In this document: piece by piece, positions 1 to 8,479 of the stretch | Position numbering within the stretch: position 1 is the stretch's first letter | Layout of the letters: each line of letters begins with the position of its first letter | Assembly: GCF_018069625.1 (NCBI RefSeq) | Contig: NZ_CP072941.1 | Span: 4,030,001-4,094,000 of the forward strand | Source of the DNA: Streptomyces yatensis | GTDB taxonomy: Bacteria > Actinomycetota > Actinomycetes > Streptomycetales > Streptomycetaceae | Length of the DNA stretch: 64,000 nt | Direction of reading: 5' to 3' | Made by a program: the position numbers and the translations under genes | Notes under the pieces: generated by a model | Databases searched by the model: none | Seen by the model: the letters and a program-made list of their open reading frames with translations, nothing else | Told to the model about the DNA's origin: nothing

Positions 1-131
1 CGGTTCTCTTGACGTTGTCAGCATCACCAACCGGCGCGAACCATCACGGGTTGCGGTCGTGATGGCGAAAGGCCAGATCGCTCGGCCTCAATGTCATGGG
101 CTGGGCGGTCCACCGTCCCGGAGGCACCCCA

Positions 132-569
132 GTGAGCACGACTGCCACAAGAGCCAACGCAATCGGCATCCCCCGATACAGCGAGGCATACCGCTGCGAG
201 GAGGAGTCCTCACGTCGAGCTCGGCAATTGGTGATGGCGGCTCTCCACGCATGGGGCCTCGACACGCTTGCGGAGGACGCCGCCTTGATTACCGCAGAGC
301 TCGTCGCCAATGCGGTGCGGCACAGCGAAAGCCGCATGCTGCGAGTCAGCGTCGCTAGACCTGGCGAAGGACTCGTCCGTGTCGCCGTCGCGGACAAGTC
401 CCGTCAGCTGCCCGTCGTGCGAGATCCCACCCCGGAGGAGTCATCCGGCCGAGGGTTACTCCTCGTATCCGTCCTGGCCAGCCGCTGGAACACCGACCTG
501 CGGCGCTGGGGCAAGGTCGTCTGGGCCGAACTCGGCACCGATGGCATAGCGCGTGACGGTTCGACATGA
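132..569 (+). CDS. ATP-binding protein of the RsbW/anti-sigma HATPase type
   Basis: 145 aa, a single GHKL (HATPase_c_2) domain of the kind found in actinobacterial anti-sigma-like regulators. The N-box is visible as ELVANAVRH, where the Asn binds Mg-ATP, and the glycine box as GRGLLLV. An in-frame ATG lies at 96, but the GTG at 132 has GGAGG 7 nt upstream (120-124) and is preferred. The gene lies 56 nt before the radical SAM gene in the same direction and may be its regulator. Family known, target unknown. Confidence 0.82.
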   Translation: MSTTATRANAIGIPRYSEAYRCEEESSRRARQLVMAALHAWGLDTLAEDAALITAELVANAVRHSESRMLRVSVARPGEGLVRVAVADKSRQLPVVRDPTPEESSGRGLLLVSVLASRWNTDLRRWGKVVWAELGTDGIARDGST

Positions 570-625
570 ACCACCTCCTCGGAACCACCTCCCACATCAA
601 CGAACGACGAAAGGGGCCATGACTT

Positions 626-1510
626 ATGGCAACGGCCATCAATGCAACGATTGCGAAGAAGAGCACCACTCAATTCCTGTGGCTGGACCTGACGCGCAAA
701 TGCCAACTCGCCTGCGGCCACTGCTTCAACAGCTCGGGCCCGGACGGAACGCACGGCACCATGACGCGTGAGGACTGGTTCGCCGTTCTCGACCAGGGGG
801 CCGGGTATGGCGTACGCCGTGTGCAGTTGATCGGAGGCGAGCCGACGATGCACCCGGACGGTCCGGCCATCGTCGAACGGGCGCTGTCCCTGGGCCTCGG
901 CGTCGAGGTCTACAGCAATCTCGTGCACGTCTCGGAGAAGTGGTGGGAACTGCTCGGGCGCGAGGGAGTCTCCGTGGCAACGTCGTACTACTCGGATCGG
1001 GCCGTTGAGCACAACGCGATGACCGGACGCCCCAGCCACACCCGCACCCTGACCAACATCAAGAAAGCCTTACGGCTCGGTATTACCCTGCGCGTCGGGA
1101 TCGTCGCCGCCTCCGAGGTACAGCGTGTCGAGGCGGCGCGGAGGGAGCTCGAAGCACTCGGGGTGAAGCGCATCGGCCTGGATCACGTGCGCCCCTTCGG
1201 GAGGGGAGGGCACGGGCAGGCCCCAGAGCCCTCCGGCCTGTGCGGACGATGCGGCATCGGCAAAGCTTCCGTCGACCCGGACGGCAACGTGTCCCCGTGC
1301 GTATTCTCCGCCGACACAATGGGCGTCGGAAACGTCCGGCGCTCCCCACTGGCCGCTATTCTCAGCGGTCCTGTCATGGCCGAAGCATGCGCGTCCATTC
1401 GTGGTGCGGTCGCGAAAGGTGGGGACGAGGACGACGAGGAATGCGACCCCGTCGGAGACGGGGAATGCTCCCCCGGATATCCGAGCAGCTCATGCAGCCC
1501 GAGGAACTGA
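626..1510 (+). CDS. Radical SAM protein with auxiliary-cluster Cys motifs and Cys-rich tail
   Basis: 294 aa. The radical SAM cluster motif is KCQLACGHC (C26-x3-C30-x2-C33), followed by the IGGEPTMHPD strand typical of the SAM-binding barrel. A second group, C206-x2-C209-x15-C225, looks like part of a SPASM/twitch auxiliary [4Fe-4S] site. The acidic tail ends with three C-x-P units (C273, C281, C290), which could supply further ligands. Start: AAGGGG at 611-616 lies about 10 nt before the ATG; the nearby ATG at 619 is in another frame. The stop overlaps the start of the next gene (TGATG). A substrate cannot be named; no precursor peptide gene is evident nearby. Confidence 0.85.
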   Translation: MATAINATIAKKSTTQFLWLDLTRKCQLACGHCFNSSGPDGTHGTMTREDWFAVLDQGAGYGVRRVQLIGGEPTMHPDGPAIVERALSLGLGVEVYSNLVHVSEKWWELLGREGVSVATSYYSDRAVEHNAMTGRPSHTRTLTNIKKALRLGITLRVGIVAASEVQRVEAARRELEALGVKRIGLDHVRPFGRGGHGQAPEPSGLCGRCGIGKASVDPDGNVSPCVFSADTMGVGNVRRSPLAAILSGPVMAEACASIRGAVAKGGDEDDEECDPVGDGECSPGYPSSSCSPRN

Positions 1511-2319
1511 TGGACAACGACTCGCCCCATACCGAAGCGCTGTGGGCGATGGTGCGCCCACACACCGGCGAACAACACGAGGTCCAACCCACCTCGCGGG
1601 GAAACGGCTCGAACGTCACCGCCATCGTCAGGTGTGAACACGGTCCGGTCTTCGTGAAAGCGTGCCGCAACCAGGCACGCGGCCGACGCGCCTCCATGGT
1701 CCGGGAGCGACTGATCAATCCCTTGGTGCGCGCCGTCTCGCCGAAGCTGTGGTGGCACGCCGAGGACGCGGAGTGGACCGCACTCGGCTTCGAGGTCCTG
1801 GAAGGACGATCGTCGGACTTCACACCGGACTCGCCCGACCTTCCTGCGGTGATCCACCTCCTCGACCGGATCGGGGGCCTCCGCCTGCCGGCTGAGGCAT
1901 ACGACTGGCCGGAGACCCGCTGGAACCGGTTCGCCGGCGATGGGGACGCCAAGCTGTTCGAAGGCGAGACGCTCCTCTTCACCGACGTCAACCCGGACAA
2001 CTTCATGATCGGGAAGGGGCGAGCCTGGGCGGTGGACTGGTCGTGGCCCACCCGCGGGGCTGGGTTCATCGACCCCGCGTGCCTCATCGTGCAGCTCATC
2101 GCGGCCGGACACTCCGCCGAGGAGGCCGAGGGATGGGCGTCTGGGTGCAGGGCGTGGATGAACGCGGACGCAACCGCCATCGACGCCTTCGCAGCGGCCA
2201 CCCTCCGTATGAGCGAGTCACATGCGGACCGGCACCCCGACACGGCCTGGTTGGCGGGCATGGCCGACGCAGCACGGGCGTGGGCTGCCCACCGAGGTGT
2301 GTCCGAGAGATCACGCTGA
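1510..2319 (+). CDS. Aminoglycoside-phosphotransferase-like (APH/choline kinase fold) protein, divergent
   Basis: 269 aa, kinase-like fold of the APH family. The catalytic loop reads TDVNPDNFM rather than the usual HGDxxxxN: the catalytic-loop Asp and the metal-binding Asn can be aligned, but the His and Gly are missing. The later VDWSWP takes the place of the second metal-binding Asp motif. The start is the ATG overlapping the TGA of the radical SAM gene (1508-1512), with GAGGA at 1501-1505; an in-frame ATG at 1492 would extend it by six residues. Coupling implies the two act on the same compound or peptide. Substrate unknown. Confidence 0.72.
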   Translation: MDNDSPHTEALWAMVRPHTGEQHEVQPTSRGNGSNVTAIVRCEHGPVFVKACRNQARGRRASMVRERLINPLVRAVSPKLWWHAEDAEWTALGFEVLEGRSSDFTPDSPDLPAVIHLLDRIGGLRLPAEAYDWPETRWNRFAGDGDAKLFEGETLLFTDVNPDNFMIGKGRAWAVDWSWPTRGAGFIDPACLIVQLIAAGHSAEEAEGWASGCRAWMNADATAIDAFAAATLRMSESHADRHPDTAWLAGMADAARAWAAHRGVSERSR

Positions 2320-2437
2320 TCGTGGGGGCGACGCGGGGCCGGTCCTGATGTCCGCCGGGTGGGCCCCGGATCTCCGCCGGGCGGGCCCCGGCGGCCGTTA
2401 CTCTCCTGACAGCAGCCGCCGAAGCGTAGGGACCGCG

Positions 2438-3934
2438 ATGGACGACGAACCGCTCGCCCCGGAGCCCCACCGCGTGGCACCCAGACCCGTTCGCCGCAGC
2501 TCACGGGTGCTGCCCGGCGTGCTGCTCCTGGCACTGTGCGCCACGGGCTGCACCGGTGGCTCCGGGGCGCAGGGCGCGGCCGAGGCGTCCGGTGCCGGAG
2601 CCGGCACCGCGGGGGTCGGTGACGCGCTCTTCCCCCGGCTCGGCAACGGCGGCTACGACGTGCGGAGCTACCGTCTCGCCCTCGACTACACACCCGCCTC
2701 CCGCCGTCTGAAGGGCACCGCCCGCATCACCGCCCGCACGGACCGGGCCCTGCGCTCCTTCCACCTCGACCTCGCCGGGCTGCGGGTGCGGAAGGCCACG
2801 GTGAACGGCCGCCCCGCCAAGGCCGCCCGCAGCGGCACCGAGCTGGTCCTCACGCCCGCCTCGGCCCTCCCCAAGGGCCGCACCTTCACGGCCACCGTCG
2901 TCTACGACGGCAAGCCGAAGACCCTCACCGGCGAGGACACCGGGAAGGAGGGATGGATCCGCACCGACGACGGCGCCGCGGCGCTCGGCGAGCCGACCGG
3001 CTCCATGACGTGGTTCCCCGGCAACCACCACCCCTCCGACAAGGCCGCCTACGACATCGCCGTCACCGTTCCCGAGGGCTACACCGCCGTCTCCAACGGA
3101 GAGCTGAAGGGCCGGCAGACCCGCGACCGCCGCACCACCTTCCGCTGGCACATGGGCGAGCCCATGGCGAGCTATCTGGCCACCGTCGCCATCGGCCGCT
3201 TCGACGTCCGCACCACGACCACCGGCAAGGGCCTGCCCGTCTACGTCGCCGTCGACCCCACCGAGGCCGACCGCGCCAAGAACATCACCGACCAGGTCGA
3301 CGACGTCATCACCTGGGAGACCCGCACCTTCGGCCCGTACCCCTTCTCCTCCACCGGCGCCGTCGTCGACCACCTCCCCGGCCTCGGCTACGCCCTGGAG
3401 ACCCAGACCAAGCCGTACTTCGACGCGGCCCCGGACAAGACGCTCGTCGTGCACGAACTCGCCCACCAGTGGTTCGGCGATTCGGTCACGCCCCGGGCCT
3501 GGAAGGACATGTGGCTCAACGAGGGCTTCGCGACGTACGCCGAGTGGCTGTGGGAGGAGGACCACGACGGCCGCACCGCCCAGCAGATCTTCGACGACTT
3601 CTACGACGGCACCGACGACGAGAGCGAAGGCATCTGGGACTTCCCGCCCGCCAACCCCCCGAGCGTCGCCAGCGTCTCCGACCCGCCCGTCTACGGCCGC
3701 GGCGCGATGGTGCTCCACCAGCTCCGCCGGACCGTCGGCGACAAGACCTTCTTCTCCATCCTCCGCACGTGGCTGAAGGACCACCGGCACGGCAACGCGG
3801 ACACGAAGCAGTTCATCTCGCTGTGCGAACGCAAGTCGGGGAAGGACCTGACCCGCCTCTTCGACGTCTGGCTGTACGGCAAGGGCAAGCCGGAGAATCG
3901 CTACGACCGGCCCGGTCGGGGCTCCAGTCAGTAG
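2438..3934 (+). CDS. Secreted lipoprotein M1-family zinc metallopeptidase
   Basis: 498 aa. The N-terminus has a basic stretch, a hydrophobic core and a lipobox ending LCATGC, so it is probably a membrane-anchored exported lipoprotein. The zinc site is H339-E340-x2-H343 ([10 protein letters not shown]) with the third ligand E362 ([10 protein letters not shown]). The GxMEN substrate loop appears as GYALETQ. M1 enzymes trim N-terminal residues from peptides; here probably outside the cell. The frame is open upstream to 2222, but the ATG at 2438 gives the only sensible signal peptide. The 3' end overlaps the convergent toxin gene by 7 nt. Confidence 0.9.
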   Translation: MDDEPLAPEPHRVAPRPVRRSSRVLPGVLLLALCATGCTGGSGAQGAAEASGAGAGTAGVGDALFPRLGNGGYDVRSYRLALDYTPASRRLKGTARITARTDRALRSFHLDLAGLRVRKATVNGRPAKAARSGTELVLTPASALPKGRTFTATVVYDGKPKTLTGEDTGKEGWIRTDDGAAALGEPTGSMTWFPGNHHPSDKAAYDIAVTVPEGYTAVSNGELKGRQTRDRRTTFRWHMGEPMASYLATVAIGRFDVRTTTTGKGLPVYVAVDPTEADRAKNITDQVDDVITWETRTFGPYPFSSTGAVVDHLPGLGYALETQTKPYFDAAPDKTLVVHELAHQWFGDSVTPRAWKDMWLNEGFATYAEWLWEEDHDGRTAQQIFDDFYDGTDDESEGIWDFPPANPPSVASVSDPPVYGRGAMVLHQLRRTVGDKTFFSILRTWLKDHRHGNADTKQFISLCERKSGKDLTRLFDVWLYGKGKPENRYDRPGRGSSQ

Positions 3935-4182
3935 TGGTAGCGAGCCGCGAGGATCACGATCTCCTTGTCCGTGACCAGGTAGACCAAGCGGTGCTCGTCG
4001 TCGATCCGCCTCGACCAGGCTCCGGGCAAGTGGTACTTCAACGGCTCGGGCTTGCCGATCCCCGCGAAGGGGTCGCACTTGACGTCCTCGATGAGCCTGT
4101 TGATCCGAGCCAGCATCTTGCGATCGTTCTTGAGCCAGGACGTGTAGTCCTCCCAGCCCTGATCCTCGAAGACAAGCCTCAC
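3928..4182 (-). CDS. yoeB: YoeB-family toxin (ribosome-dependent mRNA interferase)
   Basis: 84 aa, full length for the family. The C-terminus shows the YoeB catalytic stretch: R(R)IDDEHRLVY and the terminal ARYHY, with the conserved Glu, Arg and His-Tyr end. It cleaves mRNA in the ribosomal A site when freed from its antitoxin. The start is GTG, overlapping the antitoxin stop by 4 nt (GTGA at 4179-4182), so toxin synthesis is coupled to antitoxin synthesis. The stop lies inside the last codons of the M1 peptidase gene on the other strand. Confidence 0.9.
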   Translation of the reverse strand: MRLVFEDQGWEDYTSWLKNDRKMLARINRLIEDVKCDPFAGIGKPEPLKYHLPGAWSRRIDDEHRLVYLVTDKEIVILAARYHY

Positions 4183-4463
4183 GCGGGACCCTCGCCGGCC
4201 GCATCCGGCGAGTCGGGGTCGATCAGCTCGCGCTCCGACACGTTGATGTTGTCCAGCGCGTTCTCGTACGCCTTGAGCAGTCGGCGTGCGTTGGCCGGCG
4301 AGCGCAACAGGTACGAGCCCTCGCGCAGCGCCGCGTAGTCCTCGGCCGAGACAAGCACGGCGTTGCCATGCTTGGAGACGATCTCGATTGCCTCGTGATC
4401 GTCGTTGACCTTCTTGATCAGCGGAAAGAGAGCCTTGCGGGCTTCGCTCGCAGTTATCGACAT
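4179..4463 (-). CDS. yefM: YefM/Phd-family antitoxin
   Basis: 94 aa, starting [16 protein letters not shown], the characteristic Phd/YefM N-terminus that dimerises and binds DNA. The C-terminal half (roughly 55-94) is acidic and would wrap and inhibit YoeB. The longer open frame to 4529 is rejected: the ATG at 4463 fits the family and has an AAGGGTCAGG ribosome site just upstream. YefM-type proteins repress their own operon and the YefM-YoeB complex does so more tightly; a perfect inverted repeat sits 18 nt upstream of the start. Confidence 0.92.
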   Translation of the reverse strand: MSITASEARKALFPLIKKVNDDHEAIEIVSKHGNAVLVSAEDYAALREGSYLLRSPANARRLLKAYENALDNINVSERELIDPDSPDAAGEGPA

Positions 4464-4480
4464 GACCTGACCCTTTCCGA

Positions 4481-4506
4481 GAGTGGTACTGAATAACGTA
4501 CCACTC
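4481..4506 (-). promoter_or_regulatory. Putative YefM-YoeB operator: perfect 9-bp inverted repeat
   Basis: GAGTGGTAC (4481-4489) and GTACCACTC (4498-4506) are perfect inverted copies around an 8-nt AT-rich spacer. The element lies 18-43 nt upstream of the yefM start, where an extended -10 region would be expected. The GTAC cores resemble the palindromes bound by known YefM proteins. Binding is inferred from position and symmetry. Confidence 0.7.
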
Positions 4507-4577
4507 CCGTCCTGGCGCCGCCCCGGCACGGTGGAGGCATCCCCGTCAGGGGGCTCAGGCGCCCCCTCGGCCCGACG

Positions 4578-5465
4578 TCAGGACACCCCCGCCGCATCCG
4601 CCCCCGCCCCCACCACGCCGGTCGTTCTCGGCGGAACCCTCAGCGCCGCGGCCACGAATGAGGCGAGCAGCGGGCGGCGGTCCTGTTCGTTCCAGGCGAG
4701 GACGAGGCGGCTGGGCGGGGCGTCGGATACCGGTACACCGACCAGGCCGGGCGGGAGCGGGTCGACGAGCGAGCGGGGAAGGACCCCGATCATCCGGCTC
4801 ACTTTGATCATCTGGAGCAGCTGGACCACGTCGGCGACCTCCGGACCGGTGCCGTCGCCCCCGGGCACGCCCTTCCAGCGCGGCAGCGTCTCACCCTCCA
4901 GGTCGGCCATCCGTACCGAAGCGAGCCCGGCCAGGCGGTGTGTGGTGGGGACGATGGCCACCCGCTCCTCGGCGTGGAGGGTTTCGTGGTCCAGGCCGTG
5001 GAGATCGTCGAACGGTACGTAGAGCAGGCCGACGTCGGCGCGGCCGTCGAGCAGGAAGTCGGTGCGGTCGGCGGGGCCGCTGAAGAGGATGTCGACGCGG
5101 CGGGCATCGGGCTGGTGGGAGTACTCGGCCAGGATCCCGGACAGCAGACCGGCGTCGCCGCCGGGCTTGAGTACGAGCCGCAGGTGGGCCTGGGTGTCGA
5201 CGGCGCGCCGGGCGCTGCGGACGGCGGCGGCGACCGCGTTGAGCGCGTGCCGTCCGTGCTCCTGCAACGCTTCCCCGGCCGGTGTGAGTTCGACGTGCCG
5301 GCTGGAGCGGAGGAACAGCGGGACGCCGAGCCGGGTCTCGATCCGCCGGATCGCCTTCGACAGCGCCGGCTGGGCGATCGAGAGCCGGGCGGCGGCCCGG
5401 CCGAAGTGCAGCTCGTCGGCGACGGCGACGAAGTACTCGAGCTCGCGGGTCTCCAGTTCAACCAT
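4578..5465 (-). CDS. LysR-family transcriptional regulator
   Basis: 295 aa. The N-terminal winged helix-turn-helix (residues 1-65) is canonical: LEYFVAVADELHFGRAAARL, then SQPALSKAIRRIE-like sequence (here AQPALSKAIRRIE) and RLGVPLFLR. The rest is a periplasmic-binding-like effector domain. It is divergently transcribed from the small protein/SDR/transporter group, the usual arrangement for a LysR regulator that controls its neighbour in response to a pathway compound. The neighbouring aromatic-acid transporter suggests an aromatic acid effector (inference). Confidence 0.9.
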   Translation of the reverse strand: MVELETRELEYFVAVADELHFGRAAARLSIAQPALSKAIRRIETRLGVPLFLRSSRHVELTPAGEALQEHGRHALNAVAAAVRSARRAVDTQAHLRLVLKPGGDAGLLSGILAEYSHQPDARRVDILFSGPADRTDFLLDGRADVGLLYVPFDDLHGLDHETLHAEERVAIVPTTHRLAGLASVRMADLEGETLPRWKGVPGGDGTGPEVADVVQLLQMIKVSRMIGVLPRSLVDPLPPGLVGVPVSDAPPSRLVLAWNEQDRRPLLASFVAAALRVPPRTTGVVGAGADAAGVS

Positions 5466-5535
5466 GCCTGTAGGTTATCGCCGGATTCCATGCTGATCTT
5501 GGACACTTGCGGCAAGCGGTCGCAAGAATTGCCAC
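5466..5535. promoter_or_regulatory. Divergent LysR-controlled promoter region
   Basis: This 70-nt gap must hold the promoters of both the LysR gene and the rightward operon. It contains the symmetric element CTTGCGGCAAG (5506-5516) followed by a second half-site CGCAAG (5521-5526), a plausible LysR box. No ribosome site is visible before the ATG at 5536, so the rightward transcript may be leaderless or nearly so. Confidence 0.45.
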
Positions 5536-5853
5536 ATGATCCAGCACACGATGATCGTCTCCTTCGATCAGCCGCTGCCCGATACGGAACTCGACCAATA
5601 CCTCGGGGATATCGAACGAGCCATGCTCGACACCGGCTTCGTGGAGTCGGTCGCGGCCCGCCGCCACCTTCCCGTCCCCGGCGAGGAGGCCATTCCCGCG
5701 CTGATCGCGACCGCGATCGTGCAGTTCTCCGTGGCCGACATCGACGCCCTGGCGAAGGGGTTCGCCGCGCCCGGCCTCCACGAGGTCATCCACCGCTGGC
5801 AGTCACGGCACCCGTACAAGGTCGCCTGGGCCAACCACGAGCCGCTCGCATGA
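5536..5853 (+). CDS. Small protein of unknown function
   Basis: 105 aa with no family I recognise. It is soluble and acidic, without signal peptide or membrane segment; its size and alternating strand-helix pattern (TMIVSFDQPL near the start, YKVAWANHEP at the end) would suit a small ferredoxin-like alpha/beta fold as in Dabb or EthD proteins. It is first in the operon, and its stop overlaps the start of the SDR gene by 4 nt (ATGA at 5850-5853), so it likely serves the same pathway. Confidence 0.6.
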   Translation: MIQHTMIVSFDQPLPDTELDQYLGDIERAMLDTGFVESVAARRHLPVPGEEAIPALIATAIVQFSVADIDALAKGFAAPGLHEVIHRWQSRHPYKVAWANHEPLA

Positions 5854-6602
5854 GCGCCGCGCCCCGGAAGGTGGGACTGGTCACCGGCGCGGGCAGTGGG
5901 ATCGGCCGCGCGGCGGCGCTGGAGTTCGCAAGGTGCGGAGCCGCGGTCGCCGTGCTCGACATCGACGAGAGCACCGCTGCCGAGACCACCGAGATGATCA
6001 GGGCGGACGGTGGGGAGGCGCTGGCCGTCCCCGTCGACATCGGCGACGAACACTCCGTGCGGGCGGCCGTCGAGCGTACGGTCGCGGAGTACGGGGGCCT
6101 CGACTTCGCCGTGAACAACGCCGGTTTGGCCTCCCATCACCGGCAGCTCGAGCAGATGACTCTGGACGAGTTCGAGCGGGTGGTTCATGTCAATCTGGCC
6201 GGAACCTTTCTGTGCATGAAGTACGAACTGCCCGCACTGCGCCGCCGCGAGGGCGGCGCGATCGTCAACATCGCCTCCAACGGCGGCTTGTACGCGATCC
6301 CGACCGCCCCCGCCTACGTGGCCGCCAAGCACGGCGTCGTCGGGCTCACCAAGGTCGCCGCGGTCGACTACGCGCCGGACCGCATCCGGGTCAACGCCGT
6401 CTGCCCCGGCCCGACCCGCACGCCCGGGTTCGAGCGGGTGGCGGCCGGTACGGACCTGATCGCCATGCAGGAGGCGATCACGCCGCTCGGCCGGATGGCC
6501 ACCCCGGAGGAGGCCGCGGCCGCCGCCGTCTGGCTCTGCTCGGACGCCGCGTCCTACGTCACCGGCATCGCCCTGTCGGTCGACGGCGGACGGCGGGCCT
6601 GA
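5850..6602 (+). CDS. Short-chain dehydrogenase/reductase
   Basis: 250 aa, a classical SDR. The NAD(P)-binding TGAGSGIG is at residues 11-18, followed by an Asp-Ile-Asp after beta-2, which favours NAD(H). The NNAG motif, a catalytic Ser in NIASNGG, and YVAAK (Tyr-x3-Lys) are all present. The start is the ATG overlapping the preceding stop. It probably oxidises an alcohol intermediate in the pathway served by the downstream aromatic-acid symporter (inference from context). Confidence 0.9.
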   Translation: MSAAPRKVGLVTGAGSGIGRAAALEFARCGAAVAVLDIDESTAAETTEMIRADGGEALAVPVDIGDEHSVRAAVERTVAEYGGLDFAVNNAGLASHHRQLEQMTLDEFERVVHVNLAGTFLCMKYELPALRRREGGAIVNIASNGGLYAIPTAPAYVAAKHGVVGLTKVAAVDYAPDRIRVNAVCPGPTRTPGFERVAAGTDLIAMQEAITPLGRMATPEEAAAAAVWLCSDAASYVTGIALSVDGGRRA

Positions 6603-6765
6603 GGAATCCGCCACGCGGGGGGACCGGCCCCTCCTGCGTCACCTCACCCCCGGCCCTCCGTCGCCCGTGCTTCTGCGGAGCCGGGTGCGGAGGGGCCGGG
6701 CTGTCGGGGCTCGAGTCAGCGAATCGCGCTCGGGCCCCGGCGTTCAGACGAACGGAATCGGATCA

Positions 6766-8097
6766 TTGAGCACACCCGCGTTCCCCCACACGGGCGGGAA
6801 ACCGCCCCGGAGCCTGTCCACGCCGACCGGCACCGCACTCGCCGTCGGCCTGGCGGTGATGACACTGGAAGGCTTCGATCTCGTCGCCTTCGGCGCGACC
6901 ACACCCCTGCTGCTCGACTACCGGCCCTGGGACCTCACGGTCGCCCTGGTCGGCCTGCTGGGCAGCCTCACGCCGATCGGTATGCTTGTCGGCTCCCTGC
7001 TGGTCGGCCAGTTCACCGACCGGTTCGGCCGGCGCCGGACGACCCTGGTCAGTGCCGCGCTCGTCAGCGCCGGGATGTTCGCCTGCGCCGCGGCACCCCT
7101 GCCGTCCCTGTTCGGTGCGGGCCGTTTCGTCGTCGGGCTCGGCGCCGGTGCGATCTACCCGGCGATGGCCCCGCTGATCTTCGAACTCGCCCCTGACGGA
7201 CGGAAGAATCTGTACTCGGGGATCGTGCAGTGCGGAACGCCCATCGGCGGCGCGTTCGCGGCCCTCGCCGCCAACACCTTGCTGAGCGGGCACGGTTTTC
7301 CTGCGGAGTATCTGGTCGGCGGGTTCGCCGGTCTGCTCGTGCTGCCCATGGCCTACGCCTGGCTGCCCGAGTCCACGGAATACCAGCGGGCGGTGACCAC
7401 GTCGGCCCCGGCCCCCGGCAGCCGCGGTGTACGGCTGGTGCTGAAGCCGCCCTACCTCACCACCACACTGCTGTTCTGCGCCATGGCGGCCCTTTCGTTC
7501 CTGCTCATCTTCGGCATGAACACCTGGCTGCCGGAGCTGATGAGGACCGCGGACTATCCGCTGGGGTCCTCGCAGACCTTCCTCGTCCTGTTGAATCTCG
7601 GCGCCACCGTCGGCGGACTCGCCATGGCACTGCTGGCCGACCGTGCCGGGTCGAAGGGAGCGGTCACCGCCAGTTTCGCCCTCGGAGCCGCCGCGATCGT
7701 CGGCATGAGCGCCCAGCTGCCGCTGCCGGTGCTCTACGGCATCGTGATCCTCGGCGGCTGCGGCGCGGTCGGCGTCCAGGGGCTGCTCAATGTGTACATT
7801 GCCCGCACGTATCCGGTGACAGCGCGGGCCAGCGCGGTGGGCGTCGCGCTCGGAGTGGGCCGCATCGGCGCGATCGCCGGCCCCACGCTCGGCGGCTGGC
7901 TCCTCGCGGCCGACCTGGCACCCCGGTGGAACTTCATCCTCTTCGCCGTCCCCGCCGTCCTCGGCGCGGTCCTCGCCCAGGCGGCCGGCGGACGAACGCC
8001 CCACGGTCGCGGACGAATGCGACGAACGCCCCGCGACCATGGCCGTACCGCTCCCGCGCCGCGCGCCCAGCAGTCAACGGCCGGACGGACACCATGA
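6766..8097 (+). CDS. MFS transporter, aromatic acid:H+ symporter (AAHS) type
   Basis: 443 aa with about 12 membrane segments. The first segment carries LEGFDLVAFG, matching the DGxD-type motif of the PcaK/BenK/GenK family that imports aromatic acids with protons; the loop between segments 2 and 3 has GQFTDRFGRRR, the MFS signature. A TTG start at 6766 is chosen because GGA sits just upstream and no ATG or GTG fits. The last 35 residues are basic, unlike family members, and probably come from a deletion that fused the gene to the broken amidohydrolase downstream. Confidence 0.85.
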   Translation: MSTPAFPHTGGKPPRSLSTPTGTALAVGLAVMTLEGFDLVAFGATTPLLLDYRPWDLTVALVGLLGSLTPIGMLVGSLLVGQFTDRFGRRRTTLVSAALVSAGMFACAAAPLPSLFGAGRFVVGLGAGAIYPAMAPLIFELAPDGRKNLYSGIVQCGTPIGGAFAALAANTLLSGHGFPAEYLVGGFAGLLVLPMAYAWLPESTEYQRAVTTSAPAPGSRGVRLVLKPPYLTTTLLFCAMAALSFLLIFGMNTWLPELMRTADYPLGSSQTFLVLLNLGATVGGLAMALLADRAGSKGAVTASFALGAAAIVGMSAQLPLPVLYGIVILGGCGAVGVQGLLNVYIARTYPVTARASAVGVALGVGRIGAIAGPTLGGWLLAADLAPRWNFILFAVPAVLGAVLAQAAGGRTPHGRGRMRRTPRDHGRTAPAPRAQQSTAGRTP

Positions 8098-8373
8098 ACT
8101 GGGCTTCAGGGGCGCCCTGGTCAACGACCACACCCACGGCCGATACCTCGACGATCCCGCCTACGACGAGCTGTGGAGCGCGCTGGAAGAGCTCCAGGTG
8201 CCGTTGTACCTCCACCCCGGCTCGCTGCCTACGACGATTGGCACGTCATGCGCGGGCGGCCCGAGATGTACGGGGCCGGCTGGAGCTGGCAGGCCGGGAC
8301 CGGCGGCCACGCCATGCGGCTGATCTATGCCGGAGCCTTCGACCGGCACCCCACCGCCACCCTGATCACGGAA
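8092..8373 (+). pseudogene. Amidohydrolase/decarboxylase (ACMSD-like) remnant, frameshifted and truncated
   Basis: Only the middle of an amidohydrolase-2 family protein survives. One frame (8095-8230) reads GFRGALVNDHTHGRYLDD and then LPLYLHP-type sequence (VPLYLHPGSLP). Homology continues in another frame from about 8230 with YDDWHVMRGRPEMYGAGWSW and GGHAMRLIYAGAFDRHPTA. The switch needs a small deletion at about 8226-8232. Both the N-terminal metal-binding third and the C-terminal third are missing. The family includes gamma-resorcylate and related aromatic-acid decarboxylases, which fits the symporter next door. Confidence 0.75.
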
Positions 8374-8479
8374 AGTCTTTGGACCGTCCTGGTCGCCGGT
8401 GTACCGAACGGCCCCCGTTGGACTATGGCTGCCATCCTCCTTGCCACAATCATGGTCGCGTCGGACCAGGAGGACAGCG

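Noticed and set aside
2501..4204. 567-codon open frame antisense to the M1 peptidase
   Set aside because: Low-complexity Gly/Val/Arg translation without motifs, while the opposite strand has HExxH and a lipobox.
4808..5515. Long open frames overlapping the LysR gene on both strands
   Set aside because: Ser/Pro/Arg-rich translations are out-of-frame reads of a GC-rich gene; the LysR frame has the motifs.
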